Of a stretch of DNA of 64,000 bases, positions 1-8,678 are shown in pieces. The stretch covers positions 4,154,001 to 4,218,000 of the forward strand of contig NZ_CP114978.1 in the NCBI RefSeq assembly GCF_027498035.1, written 5' to 3'. The position numbers and the translations under genes were made by a program. Positions within the stretch are counted from its first letter, which is position 1; every line of letters begins with the position of its first letter. The stretch is from Pseudoxanthomonas sp. Its GTDB lineage: Bacteria; Pseudomonadota; Gammaproteobacteria; Xanthomonadales; Xanthomonadaceae. Under the pieces are notes generated by a model, which saw only the letters and a program-made list of their open reading frames with translations, was not told the origin of the DNA and did no database searches.

Positions 1-2
1 TC

Positions 3-974
3 GGGTCAATCAAGTCCAAGGGCCGCATCTTGTTGTGCTGGGTCGATGAGGCCGAGCCGGTGCCGGATGAATCCTGGTCGATCCTGATCCCGACGCTCCG
101 CGAAGAAGGCGAGAGTTGGAACGCTGAGCTTTGGGTAACGTGGAACCCAGGGCGCAAGACTGCACCGGTGGAATCGCGGTTCCGTAGTTCCACTGACGCG
201 TTAGTGAAGGTTGTCGAGCTGAACTGGCGGGATAACCCCAAGTTCCCAGGGAAGCTGGAGCGTGAGCGGCAGCGCGACAAGGCGGATCGCCCGGACCAGT
301 ACGACCACATTTGGGAGGGCGGCTACAAAACGGCGTTGACGGGCGCTTACTACGCCGAGGCGCTACTGAAGGCAAAGCAGGACGCGCGCATTGGCAGGCT
401 GTCTGCGGATCCTCTGATGACGCTGCGCTCCTGGTGGGACATCGGCGGCACAGGTGCCAAGGCAGACGCCTGCGCGATCTGGGTGGGGCAGTACATCGGG
501 CATGAGGTCCGTGTGCTGGACTACTACGAGAAGCGCGGGCAACCGCTGGCGGCTCACATTGAGTGGCTGCGGGATAACGGATACAGCAAGGCCATGTGCG
601 TTCTGCCGCATGACGGGGCTGCGCACGACAAGGTCTACCAGGTGAGCTACGAAAGCTCGTTGAGGGCGGCTGGTTTCGATGTACGGGTCATTCCGAACAT
701 GGGTGCGGGCGCTGCGAGCAGGCGAGTGGAAGCAGCCCGGCGCCTGTTTCCGTCGATCTGGTTCAACGAGGACAAGACATCGGGTGGGCGCGATGCGCTC
801 GGCTGGTATCACGCAAAGACTGACGAGAAGCGCGGCATTGACCTTGGGCCGGAACACGACTGGGCGAGCCATGGCGCTGACGCCTTCGGGTTGATGGCTA
901 TTGATCACACCGACTGGTCGCCCGCGCCAGCCGTGACATTCGACGTGTCCGACTTCGCGTCGGAGTACGCATAA
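3..974 (+). CDS. Phage terminase large subunit, C-terminal part (5' end cut by window edge)
   Basis: This is the DNA-packaging motor ATPase and nuclease of the phage. The reading frame is open from base 3, so the N-terminal Walker A part lies outside the window; 323 residues are visible against about 500 in P22 gp2. The visible part opens with a Walker B strand (ILLCWVDEAE, residues 9-18 of the fragment). The RNase H-like nuclease domain follows, with candidate metal-binding acids in WWDIGGTGAKAD (about residue 142), LPHDGAAHD (about 203) and HGADAF (about 288). The portal gene starts 9 bases downstream, the usual order. Family assignment is by motif; the exact terminase subfamily is inferred. 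Confidence 0.9.
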   Translation, partial: GSIKSKGRILLCWVDEAEPVPDESWSILIPTLREEGESWNAELWVTWNPGRKTAPVESRFRSSTDALVKVVELNWRDNPKFPGKLERERQRDKADRPDQYDHIWEGGYKTALTGAYYAEALLKAKQDARIGRLSADPLMTLRSWWDIGGTGAKADACAIWVGQYIGHEVRVLDYYEKRGQPLAAHIEWLRDNGYSKAMCVLPHDGAAHDKVYQVSYESSLRAAGFDVRVIPNMGAGAASRRVEAARRLFPSIWFNEDKTSGGRDALGWYHAKTDEKRGIDLGPEHDWASHGADAFGLMAIDHTDWSPAPAVTFDVSDFASEYA

Positions 975-983
975 GGATCAAGG

Positions 984-3128
984 ATGGATGACAGCAATGC
1001 TGCCAAGGATGGCGGCAACCTAGACATGCAACTGATGCGCGAACGGTACGAGTCCGCGACGGATGCCGAGGGCGACAATCGAGACAAGGCGCTATCTGAC
1101 CTGCGGTTTGTGTCCGTGCCTGGCGAGGCGTGGGACGAGCATCAGCGCAAGCAACGCCGTGGTCGCCCGTGCTACGAGATGCCGATCCTGCGCAGCCATT
1201 GGCGCCAGGTCGTCAACGATCAGAAGAAGGCGCGGCCGGGCATCAAGGTTCGGGCGCAGCGTGACGCCGAGGCCAAGGACGCAGACCTGCGCGCTGGGCT
1301 GATCCGCAATATCGAGGCCATCTCGAACGCTGAGAACGCATACGACGGCGCATTCGAGCTACTGACCGCTGGCGGGTTCGGCGCCTGGCGCGTCAAGACT
1401 GAATACAGCGATGACGACGCATGGGAGCTTGATCTACAGATTTCCCCCATCGCTGACGCCATCGCTACCGTCTGGCTGGATCCTTCCCACAAGGACCCGA
1501 CTGGCGCGGATGCCGAGTGGTGCTTTGTCGAAGAGTTTGTGTCGAAGGAAGAGTTCAAGCGTCGCTGGCCCAATGCGCGCGAGCTGGATTTCGAGTCAGC
1601 CGGCAGCCAAGGATGCGCGGGATGGTTTGCAAACGACGGCATCCGCATCGCCGAGTATTACCGCGTCGAGCGCTACAAGCGCCAGATTTGCCTGTTGACT
1701 GACGGCCGCAGCGTCGATTACGACGAAGTGAAAGACGCGCTGGATGAGATGGCTCAGAGCGGCATCACGATCCAGACAGATGCGTCCGGCAAGCCAATGA
1801 TCAGGCAGGCCGAAGGCAAGCGCGTCGTGATGTCCATCGTGTCCGGCGTCGATGAGCTTGAAGGGCCGTATGAGACGGTATTCACTCGCATCCCGATCAT
1901 TACGGTCTATGCAAACCGCAAGCTGATCGAGGGCAAGTGGCACTGGTGCGGCATGGTCCGTTTCAGTCGAGACCCGCAGAAGCTGGTGAACTACAACTTC
2001 ACCACGGCTCAGGAGCTGCTGGCAAAGCAGCCCAAGGCGCCGTATCTAGTTACGCCGAAGATGCTGGAAGGTGCTGGCGTCAAAAAGATGTGGGACAAGT
2101 CCAACGCGATGGACGCGCCCTACTTGCCGTACACGCCAGACCCGGCTGCCCCCAATAGTGCTCCAACGCGGCAGCCCGGGCCTGAGATGCCCGCCGCGTT
2201 CACTGCGATGTCGCAGATGGCCGTGGACATGCTCAAGGCATCGGACGGCATCTATGACGCAAGCGTGGGCGCGCGATCCAACGAGACCAGCGGAAGGGCG
2301 ATCCTGGCGCGGCAGCAGGAAGGCGATACCGCGACGTTCGACTATCAGGATGCACTCAATAAGGGGATTCAGGCGACCGGCCGGATTCTCGGTGATGCGT
2401 TGCCGAAGGTGTACGACACGCCGCGCCAGGTCCGCATCATGGGGCGAGACGGCAGCGATCAGTTCGTGCAGCTTTATGAAGAGGTGCGTGATCAGCAGAC
2501 AGGCCGAGTGATCAAGGTCAATGACTTGTCAAAGGGCAAGTACGACTACGCCGTTACGACTGGGCCGAGCTATGACACGCAGCGCATGGAGTTTGTCGAT
2601 GCGCTTGTGCAGCTTGGGCAGGGGAATCCGATGGTGGCCCAGTCCGTGCCTGATCTGATCGTGGGATCCATGGACTTCCCGAAGGCCGACGAAGCGGCCG
2701 AGCGGCTCAAGCTGCTGCTGCCGGCGCCGGTGCAACAGGCATTGGCCCAGAAAGACCAATCCCCAGCTGTCGTGCAGCTTCAGAGCCAAATGCAGCAGAT
2801 GCAGCAGCAGGCCCAGCAGCAGCTGTCCGAGCTTCAGCAGCAGCTGCAGCAGGCGCAGGCCAAGGCAAGTAGCAAGGTGGCGGAAGAGCTGAAGGTTGCC
2901 ATTGCCCAAGAGCAGCTGCGCATCGACTGGTACGAAGCTGAAACGGCACGGCTTGCGGTGTTCCAGAAAGATGCGGCGGCCGCCGCCCAGGTAAATCGTG
3001 ATGCGGCGGCGCTGCTGGACCAGCAGATCCAGGCCGAGGCGGGGCGGCAGCACGACATCGGGATGGCTCACCTGGCGCAGCAACAAGTGCAGGACAACAG
3101 CGGCGAAGGCCAGGCCGAAACCGTTTAA
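984..3128 (+). CDS. Phage portal protein (P22 gp1-like)
   Basis: The portal is the dodecameric ring at one capsid vertex through which DNA is packaged and ejected. At 714 residues the protein is close to the length of P22 gp1 (about 725). It sits directly after the terminase and before scaffold and coat, as in P22-like phages. The C-terminal region from about residue 598 to 635 is very Gln-rich and looks like a coiled coil, matching the long helical barrel that P22-type portals extend into the capsid. The ATG lies 9 bases after the terminase stop, preceded by AAGGATCAAGG. Assignment rests on size, position and overall character. Confidence 0.88.
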   Translation: MDDSNAAKDGGNLDMQLMRERYESATDAEGDNRDKALSDLRFVSVPGEAWDEHQRKQRRGRPCYEMPILRSHWRQVVNDQKKARPGIKVRAQRDAEAKDADLRAGLIRNIEAISNAENAYDGAFELLTAGGFGAWRVKTEYSDDDAWELDLQISPIADAIATVWLDPSHKDPTGADAEWCFVEEFVSKEEFKRRWPNARELDFESAGSQGCAGWFANDGIRIAEYYRVERYKRQICLLTDGRSVDYDEVKDALDEMAQSGITIQTDASGKPMIRQAEGKRVVMSIVSGVDELEGPYETVFTRIPIITVYANRKLIEGKWHWCGMVRFSRDPQKLVNYNFTTAQELLAKQPKAPYLVTPKMLEGAGVKKMWDKSNAMDAPYLPYTPDPAAPNSAPTRQPGPEMPAAFTAMSQMAVDMLKASDGIYDASVGARSNETSGRAILARQQEGDTATFDYQDALNKGIQATGRILGDALPKVYDTPRQVRIMGRDGSDQFVQLYEEVRDQQTGRVIKVNDLSKGKYDYAVTTGPSYDTQRMEFVDALVQLGQGNPMVAQSVPDLIVGSMDFPKADEAAERLKLLLPAPVQQALAQKDQSPAVVQLQSQMQQMQQQAQQQLSELQQQLQQAQAKASSKVAEELKVAIAQEQLRIDWYEAETARLAVFQKDAAAAAQVNRDAAALLDQQIQAEAGRQHDIGMAHLAQQQVQDNSGEGQAETV

Positions 3129-3172
3129 CCGCACCGGACGGTATCCGGGCTATTCGTCAAGGATGACGCGCA

Positions 3173-3979
3173 ATGAGTGATTTGGAGAACGCCCAGACGG
3201 GCGCAGAGGTCGTGCCTGCTGAAAACACCGAAGCGGTGGAGCGGCAGCAGGTAGAAGGTTCGGAAGCGACCGCCGAGCAGGTTGAGCAACCCCAGGCGCA
3301 AGAGCAGCCCCGAGATGAAAAGGGCCGCTATGTGCCTCAGGAGCGGCTCAACGAAGTAACGAAGGCAAGGCGTACCGCCGAGCGGGAACGGGATGCGTAC
3401 AGGGCTGAGCTGGAGCAAGTCCGCCAGCAGCGCCCAGTGCCTCCGCCGCAAGCCGATGCGCCACCTGCGCTGGAATCATTCGACTTTGACATGCAGAAGT
3501 GGCAGCAGGCCACGGCGAAGTATTACGCCGACGCAGCAGCCAAGGGCATGGACAGTCGATACCGCGAGGAAGAGCAGCAGCGAAGCAGGCAGGAATCCGT
3601 CAAACAGTTCGAGCGCAAGGCCAAGGAATTCATGGCCTCAGCCCCGGACTATGAGGATCGGGTTCAGGAGCTGGACGGAGCTATCCAGTTCGCCCCGGAA
3701 GTGATCGACGTGATCGCAACAAGCGACCACGGTCCGGCGCTGGCTTATCACCTTGCGACCCATCTTGATGAGGCAGACCGCATCTCGCGGTTGAGTCCGC
3801 ATCTCGCCGCACTCCAGCTCGGTCGCCTCGAAGCGCAGATCAGCGCGCCGAAACAAAAACCCGTCACGCAAGCCCCTCCGCCGACGCCTTCATTGTCGGG
3901 TGGAAGTGCCGCGCCCCGAGGGATTCGGGAAGGCATGACCTACGAGCAATACAAGGCCGCACGGATGGGCGGCAAGTAA
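3173..3979 (+). CDS. Phage scaffolding protein
   Basis: The 268-residue product is highly charged and predicted largely helical: an acidic, Glu/Gln-rich N-terminal 60 residues, then a long Arg/Glu coiled-coil stretch (about residues 60-85), and a basic C-terminal tail. Those are features of head scaffolding proteins, which co-assemble with coat protein and bind it through a basic C-terminus. It lies between portal and coat, the canonical slot for P22 gp8. No enzymatic motif is visible. It is separated from the portal by 44 bases with no obvious promoter. Confidence 0.82.
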   Translation: MSDLENAQTGAEVVPAENTEAVERQQVEGSEATAEQVEQPQAQEQPRDEKGRYVPQERLNEVTKARRTAERERDAYRAELEQVRQQRPVPPPQADAPPALESFDFDMQKWQQATAKYYADAAAKGMDSRYREEEQQRSRQESVKQFERKAKEFMASAPDYEDRVQELDGAIQFAPEVIDVIATSDHGPALAYHLATHLDEADRISRLSPHLAALQLGRLEAQISAPKQKPVTQAPPPTPSLSGGSAAPRGIREGMTYEQYKAARMGGK

Positions 3980-4011
3980 CCAATCTCACCTAACTGCAAG
4001 GACGCAGACAA

Positions 4012-5217
4012 ATGGCAAACACTCTCATCACTCCGGACATCATCGCGAAAGAGGCGCTGATGCAGCTGGAAAACAACCTCGTCATGGGCAAGCTGGTCCA
4101 TCGTGAGTACCGCTCCGAGTTCAAGGGCGGCCAGGGCGATTCGATCAGTATCCGTAAGCCGGTCAAGTTCGTCGCATCCGATGGCGCCACCCGCGTCAAT
4201 CAGGACGTTCAGGAGGCAAAGACCACATTCACCATCGACAAGCGCAAGCACGTCTCGTGGAAGTTCAGCACCGAAGATCTGACCCTGAGTGTCGAGCAGT
4301 ATTCGGAGCGCTACATCCGCCCCGCGATGATCGCCCTGTCGAATCAGGTCGATTCGGACCTGACCGCGCTGTACAAGGGCATTTTCCAGAACGTAGGCAC
4401 CGCTGGAACCGCGCCCAGTACCTTCATCAACTTCGGTGAAGCGTCCATGCGCCTGGATAACTCGGCCGTCCCGACCGAAGACCGGCGACTGGTCCTGAAC
4501 CCGCGTGCCCATCTGTATGCGGCCGACCTGTTGAAGGGTTTGTACAACCCCGAACTGGTCAAGGGCGCGGTGCGTGGCATCTCCGTTGGCCCGCTGGCCG
4601 GCTTTGAGACGTACATGGACCAGAACGTTAAGAAGCACACTGCGGGAACATGGTCCGCCGCTGGCGGTGCGGTGAATGGTGCAAGTCAGAACGTCACCTA
4701 TGCCAATGCCGTCAACACCTACGGCAGCACTTCGCAGACGCTGGTGGTCGATGGCCTGAGTACCAATACTGTGCTGGCTGGTGACAAGTTCACCATTGCG
4801 GGCGTGTATGCGGTCAATCCGGTGAGCAAGGAGACGCTGGACTTCCTTCAGGAGTTCGTCGTTCTGACCGACGCTACCGTAGCCACTGGCGCAGCTTCGC
4901 TGACCATCTCTCCGGCCATCATCATTGACGGCGCGTTCCAGACCGTCAGCGCTGCACCGGCAGATAACGCGGTCATCACGGTCTCGGCCTCGTATGCCGC
5001 CAATCTGGCATTCCACAAGAATGCCTTTGGCTTGGTCACCGTGCCACTGGCCCTGCCGGATGGTGCTGCGTTCAAGGCTCGGGAGTCGGCCAACGGCTAT
5101 TCGGTTCGTGTCGTGAAGGACTACGACATTGACTCCGATGATGACGTGATCCGCCTGGACATCATGTATGGCGTGAAGACGTTGTACCCGGAGCTGGCCT
5201 GCGTGCTGAAGGGCTGA
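4012..5217 (+). CDS. Major capsid (coat) protein, P22 gp5-like
   Basis: This HK97-fold coat protein builds the procapsid around the scaffold. At 401 residues it is near P22 gp5 (430). The N-terminus (MANTLITPDIIAKEALMQLE) and the following FKGGQGDSISIRKP segment are typical of P22-type coat proteins. Residues about 210-330 are Thr/Val/Ala-rich beta-sequence and probably form the inserted I-domain known from P22 coat. A strong intrinsic terminator follows the stop codon within 10 bases, so the head genes may form a separate transcript end. Confidence 0.92.
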   Translation: MANTLITPDIIAKEALMQLENNLVMGKLVHREYRSEFKGGQGDSISIRKPVKFVASDGATRVNQDVQEAKTTFTIDKRKHVSWKFSTEDLTLSVEQYSERYIRPAMIALSNQVDSDLTALYKGIFQNVGTAGTAPSTFINFGEASMRLDNSAVPTEDRRLVLNPRAHLYAADLLKGLYNPELVKGAVRGISVGPLAGFETYMDQNVKKHTAGTWSAAGGAVNGASQNVTYANAVNTYGSTSQTLVVDGLSTNTVLAGDKFTIAGVYAVNPVSKETLDFLQEFVVLTDATVATGAASLTISPAIIIDGAFQTVSAAPADNAVITVSASYAANLAFHKNAFGLVTVPLALPDGAAFKARESANGYSVRVVKDYDIDSDDDVIRLDIMYGVKTLYPELACVLKG

Positions 5218-5222
5218 TGCAC

Positions 5223-5250
5223 AAGGAGGCCGGGGAAGCTCGGCCTCCTT
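5223..5250 (+). terminator. Intrinsic terminator after coat gene
   Basis: A perfect 9-bp stem (AAGGAGGCC with GGCCTCCTT) begins 5 bases after the coat stop and is followed by TCTCTTTAG. The U-tract is short, so termination may be partial and let RNA polymerase continue into the tail genes. Confidence 0.75.
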
Positions 5251-5269
5251 CTCTTTAGAGGGGTCACGG

Positions 5270-5653
5270 ATGACCATTACCGCAACTAGCCTTGTCAGGC
5301 GCTCCCTGCGGCTGATCGGCGCGCTGGATGCCAGCGAGAGCCCGACAGCAGAGGACATGACAGACGCAATTGACACGCTGCAGGCGTTGTTTGCAGAACT
5401 GCGTGGCTCGGACATCATGATCCCCGATTACGCAGTGGATGGCCCGGATGACGAGCTGAGCATCGACCTGGCGGATCGTGAGGCCATCGCGGCCCAACTA
5501 GCATTGCGCTTGGCGCCCGAGTATGGGCTGAGCTTGTCTGCTGAGGCTGCAGCTGCTGCGCGTGAGTCATGGACGCGCTTCATGCATCGCTACTTCCAGG
5601 CTGGAAAGACTGACTTCAGCGAGCTACCGATTGCCGCTGGGCGGTGCCGCTGA
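5270..5653 (+). CDS. Tail accessory / head-completion protein (P22 gp4-like)
   Basis: P22 gp4 is the adaptor that binds below the portal, closes the packaged head and supports tail attachment. This 127-residue protein has the typical N-terminus of the family (TATSLVRRSLRLIGALDASE, then a PTAEDMTDAIDTL helix), and is shorter than P22 gp4 (166). It is the first gene after the coat terminator and overlaps the gp10-like gene by a base, as expected for the neck module. A start at ATG 5270 follows GAGGGGTCACGG. Confidence 0.82.
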   Translation: MTITATSLVRRSLRLIGALDASESPTAEDMTDAIDTLQALFAELRGSDIMIPDYAVDGPDDELSIDLADREAIAAQLALRLAPEYGLSLSAEAAAAARESWTRFMHRYFQAGKTDFSELPIAAGRCR

Positions 5654-7122
5654 TGCCCGCCAGCCAATTCCCCATCGTTGACGGCTTTTACAGCGTCGCG
5701 CCGTGGTCGGCTGAGGATACGGTCAACTGGCTTCCGGTCCCGGCTGAAAGCGCGGGCGCACGGACACAGTTCAAGCTGCGCACGCCGCCAGGACTGAAGC
5801 TGTTTGCAACGATTGATAGTGGCCCGATCCGTGGATGGGTGAACGTCAATGGCACGGCCTATGTCGTGAGCAATCGGTCGCTGTACAAGATGGCATCGGA
5901 CGGCACGGCTACGAAGCTGGGCACGGTTCCAGGGACCGGGCTGGTGTCGATGACTTATGGCCTGGCCGACACCGGCTATCAAGTCGTCGTGGTCAATGGA
6001 ACGGTTGGCTACCTGTACGACTCGGGGGCCAAGACGTTCAAGCGCATTTCGGACTCGGCGTTTCCGGGCGGGTCGGTGATCGACTACATCAACGGCTATT
6101 TCATAGGGATTGAGCCGTCCAAGCGCTACTTCTTCATCTCCACCGCTGGCGATGCTGCGACGTATGACAGCACCGACCGATTCCAGGCCGAAGGCGCACC
6201 AGATCGTTTGGTGACGCTGAAGGTGTTCAACAACGAGGTGTGGCTATTCGGCCAGCGCACTATCGAAGTGTGGGGCGCAACTGGCGATAGCACTGCCAAG
6301 TTCGCCAGGCAGAACAACACGGTGCTTGACGTTGGCTGCGCATCGGCCAATGGCGTGGCGAAGGTCGATAACGGCATCTTCTGGCTGGGGGATGACGGAT
6401 CGATCTACCGGAACAACGGCTATGGCCAGCAGCGCATCTCCAATGACGGCATTGAACAGGCCATCTCCGGGTGTGCATGGTCTAGCGCGGTAGCATTCTC
6501 ATGGTCCAGCAAGGGCCATAAGGTCGTCTACTGGTCATTTCCCGATGGGCAGACCTTCGGCTATGACTGCTGGACGCAGAAGTGGCATCGCCGGCAGACC
6601 TTCGGGCTTGAACGCTGGCGTATTCAAAACTCGCTCTACTGGAACGGCCAGTGGCTTGTGGGCGACATCACCAGCGGCAACATCTACACGCTGGATTGGG
6701 ACACCTACAGCGAGAACGGCAAGCCGCTGATCAGTTCGCGCACGAGCGGCGTGATCCAGGCCGATGGCGACTACCTCACCGTTGATGGGGTCGAGCTGTA
6801 CTTCGACACCGGCCACGCCGGATCCACTGTTGCCCAGTGGCTGGCTACGGAATCCGGCGATTGGCTGGTCACCGAAGACGGTGATTACCTGCTGGTGAGT
6901 GGCAGTGACACGGCTGAGGCCACGGTGCAGCTGTCCTACTCGGACGACTGGGGCCGCAACTTCACCAACATCCGGTACGCCGACCTAGGCGCCATCGGCG
7001 AATACAGAAAGCGCGTGCGCTTCCACAGGATGGGCCGAACGCGCGGCCGGATCTATCGCATCCAAGTGTCCAGCCCCTGCCAGCACGACTTGCTTGGCGG
7101 CACGATCAACATTACGAGGTGA
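5653..7122 (+). CDS. Packaged DNA stabilisation protein (P22 gp10-like tail hub)
   Basis: P22 gp10 forms the hexameric tail hub that plugs the neck after DNA packaging. The N-terminus (SQFPIVDGFYSVAPWSAEDT, then VNWLPVPAE) is the hallmark opening of this family; the 489-residue length is close to P22 gp10 (472). The body is a repetitive beta-rich sequence with many Gly/Trp/Asp turns, consistent with a propeller-like hub. I prefer ATG 5653, which overlaps the upstream stop as TGATG and implies translational coupling; an in-frame GTG at 5644 is the alternative. Confidence 0.88.
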   Translation: MPASQFPIVDGFYSVAPWSAEDTVNWLPVPAESAGARTQFKLRTPPGLKLFATIDSGPIRGWVNVNGTAYVVSNRSLYKMASDGTATKLGTVPGTGLVSMTYGLADTGYQVVVVNGTVGYLYDSGAKTFKRISDSAFPGGSVIDYINGYFIGIEPSKRYFFISTAGDAATYDSTDRFQAEGAPDRLVTLKVFNNEVWLFGQRTIEVWGATGDSTAKFARQNNTVLDVGCASANGVAKVDNGIFWLGDDGSIYRNNGYGQQRISNDGIEQAISGCAWSSAVAFSWSSKGHKVVYWSFPDGQTFGYDCWTQKWHRRQTFGLERWRIQNSLYWNGQWLVGDITSGNIYTLDWDTYSENGKPLISSRTSGVIQADGDYLTVDGVELYFDTGHAGSTVAQWLATESGDWLVTEDGDYLLVSGSDTAEATVQLSYSDDWGRNFTNIRYADLGAIGEYRKRVRFHRMGRTRGRIYRIQVSSPCQHDLLGGTINITR

Positions 7123-7125
7123 GTC

Positions 7126-7587
7126 ATGGCTGATGCCATTGCAATCAGCGCGCTGACCAGTGTCAGCGGCCTGGACGGGACTGAATACTTTCCGGTGGTC
7201 AAGGATTCGGTGACGCAGAAGGCGACGCCCGCGCAGATCGTGGAGCTTTTCACTGTTCCCGCGCTCTACAAGACGATCACGGCTGCGGCAGCTACCACGC
7301 GCACCGCATCCAATGACGATGCCTGGAAGTACATCCGCTTCACCGCGACCCTGGCGAAGACCTACGATTTCCTGGAAACAGCGTCGCTGACGGCTGGCTA
7401 TGAGTGGGAGGTCAAGAACGCTTCGACCAACTCAACCCTGACCATCGCCAGCAGCGACAGCAGCGTGACCATCAACAGGCCGGACGGAAAAGCCGCCATC
7501 GTGCCGATTGGTGGGCACATCTGGGTCAAGGTGATCAGCACCACCCAGATCGACATTTACGGCGACCTACAGGACAGCGTCGCATGA
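7126..7587 (+). CDS. Small phage structural protein of unknown function
   Basis: This is a 153-residue protein. Its N-terminal third (ISALTSVSGLDGTEYFPVVK, then a KATPAQIVELF helix) resembles the short repeated modules found at the start of many phage head- and tail-decoration or fibre proteins. The remainder is Thr/Ser-rich beta sequence with no cysteine and no catalytic motif. A GAGGTGAGTC ribosome site precedes ATG 7126. It lies between the tail hub and a cupin-like gene, so a virion role is likely, but the function is not known. Confidence 0.7.
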   Translation: MADAIAISALTSVSGLDGTEYFPVVKDSVTQKATPAQIVELFTVPALYKTITAAAATTRTASNDDAWKYIRFTATLAKTYDFLETASLTAGYEWEVKNASTNSTLTIASSDSSVTINRPDGKAAIVPIGGHIWVKVISTTQIDIYGDLQDSVA

Positions 7588-7988
7588 GTGGCGATCTAGC
7601 CCAGCTCACCAGCCTGGAATCGGTCCTGGCACTTCAGGACCGGATGCTGTCGCTCCCGCAGATCGAATGCCCGCTTCAGCACTACTACGCATGGGGCCAG
7701 TACGGGCGCGAGATGCGGATGCAGGCCGGCGATTTGATCGTGGGAAAGGCTCATCGCTATTCCACCCTGAACATCCTGCTGGAAGGCCAGATCGGCATCG
7801 GTATGCCGGGCCAGGAGCCTGCCCTGATGCAGGCCCCGTGTGTGTTTGTGTCTGAGCCTGAGTGTAAGAAAGTGATGATCGCCGTCACCGACGTGCGCTT
7901 CATGACGGTGCACCCGACCAAGCTGACTGACCCGGCTGAGATCGAAGCCAAATTCATCATCAACGAGCATCTGACGCCGGGAGTGTAG
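7584..7988 (+). CDS. Cupin-like phage protein in the tail gene block
   Basis: The 134-residue sequence has a double-stranded beta-helix pattern: QHYYAWGQYGREMRMQAGD, then LIVGKAHRYSTLNILLEGQI, then GIGMPGQEPALMQAPCVFVS. This is the profile of small single-domain cupins seen in podovirus tail clusters. One conserved His (in KAHRYSTLNIL) is present, but I see no full metal-binding set, so it may be structural. The ATG at 7584 overlaps the upstream stop (ATGA), which decides the start. The role is inferred only from fold pattern and location. Confidence 0.65.
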   Translation: MSGDLAQLTSLESVLALQDRMLSLPQIECPLQHYYAWGQYGREMRMQAGDLIVGKAHRYSTLNILLEGQIGIGMPGQEPALMQAPCVFVSEPECKKVMIAVTDVRFMTVHPTKLTDPAEIEAKFIINEHLTPGV

Positions 7989-7990
7989 GC

Positions 7991-8678
7991 ATGACCTTTA
8001 TCGCAGTTGGTATTGGCGCGGCCGTTGCAGTCGGCAGTGCCGCATACGCCGGGCAGCAGCAGAAGAAAGCGCAATCGCAGGCCTTGGCCGCGCAGGAGAA
8101 CGCCTACGGGCAACAGCAGTCACTCCTGTCGCCGTACAGCGACGCAGGCAAGACCGCGCTTACCCAGTTGGCCGCACTCAACGCCGGTAACTACTCCGGG
8201 GTTTGAAAGTAGCCCCGACTATCAGTTCGCCAAGCGAGAGATGGCCGATGCAGTGAACACGCGTGCAGCTGCGAACGGCCAGCTCTACAGCGGCGCCACC
8301 AGCGTGGACATGGCCCGCAAGATCAGTGGACTGGCCTCGCAGAACCTGGGCAACTACCGCAGCAGCTTGATGAGTCTTGCAGGACAGGGCCAGTCGGCTG
8401 CCGGCGCATCGGCGGGCTATGCAGGCCAGATGGGGCAGGCGCAGGCCAACTCGGCACTCGCTCGTGGTGAAACCAACGCGCAGATGGCCGGCGCAGTCGG
8501 CGGCGCGCTGTCCAATCTCGGCGGGGCGCTGTCTACGAAGTTCGCTCCTGCGTCCACCACAACTGGGACGGGCACCAATTTCGGCCAATTCGCCCCGAAC
8601 CAGACGGGCAACTGGTCTGGCGCCAGCTCCAGCCTGCTTCCATCGCAGAACTATTACGGCTTCAGGAGCTACTTCTGA
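7991..8678 (+). CDS. DNA ejection protein (P22 gp7-like), interrupted by a +1 frame change
   Basis: The first 70 codons (7991-8200) start with a hydrophobic Gly/Ala segment (MTFIAVGIGAAVAVGSAAYA), then Gln-rich sequence ending LSPYSDAGKTALTQL. They run into TGA at 8204-8206. The natural continuation (FESSPDYQFAKREMADAVNT, later AANGQLYSGATSVDMARKIS) is in the +1 frame from 8202 and ends at 8678. This pattern of a Gly-rich membrane segment, SPDYQF and a sliding Ala/Gly/Gln C-terminus is typical of gp7-like proteins ejected with phage DNA. The change occurs in TCC GGG GTT TGA, so one extra G, or +1 slippage at GTT-TGA, would explain it. The next gene overlaps by a base (TGATG). Confidence 0.7.

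Noticed and set aside
3940..5418. 492-codon frame antisense to the coat gene
   Set aside because: Opposes a clear P22-type coat gene and has no recognisable domain or ribosome site.
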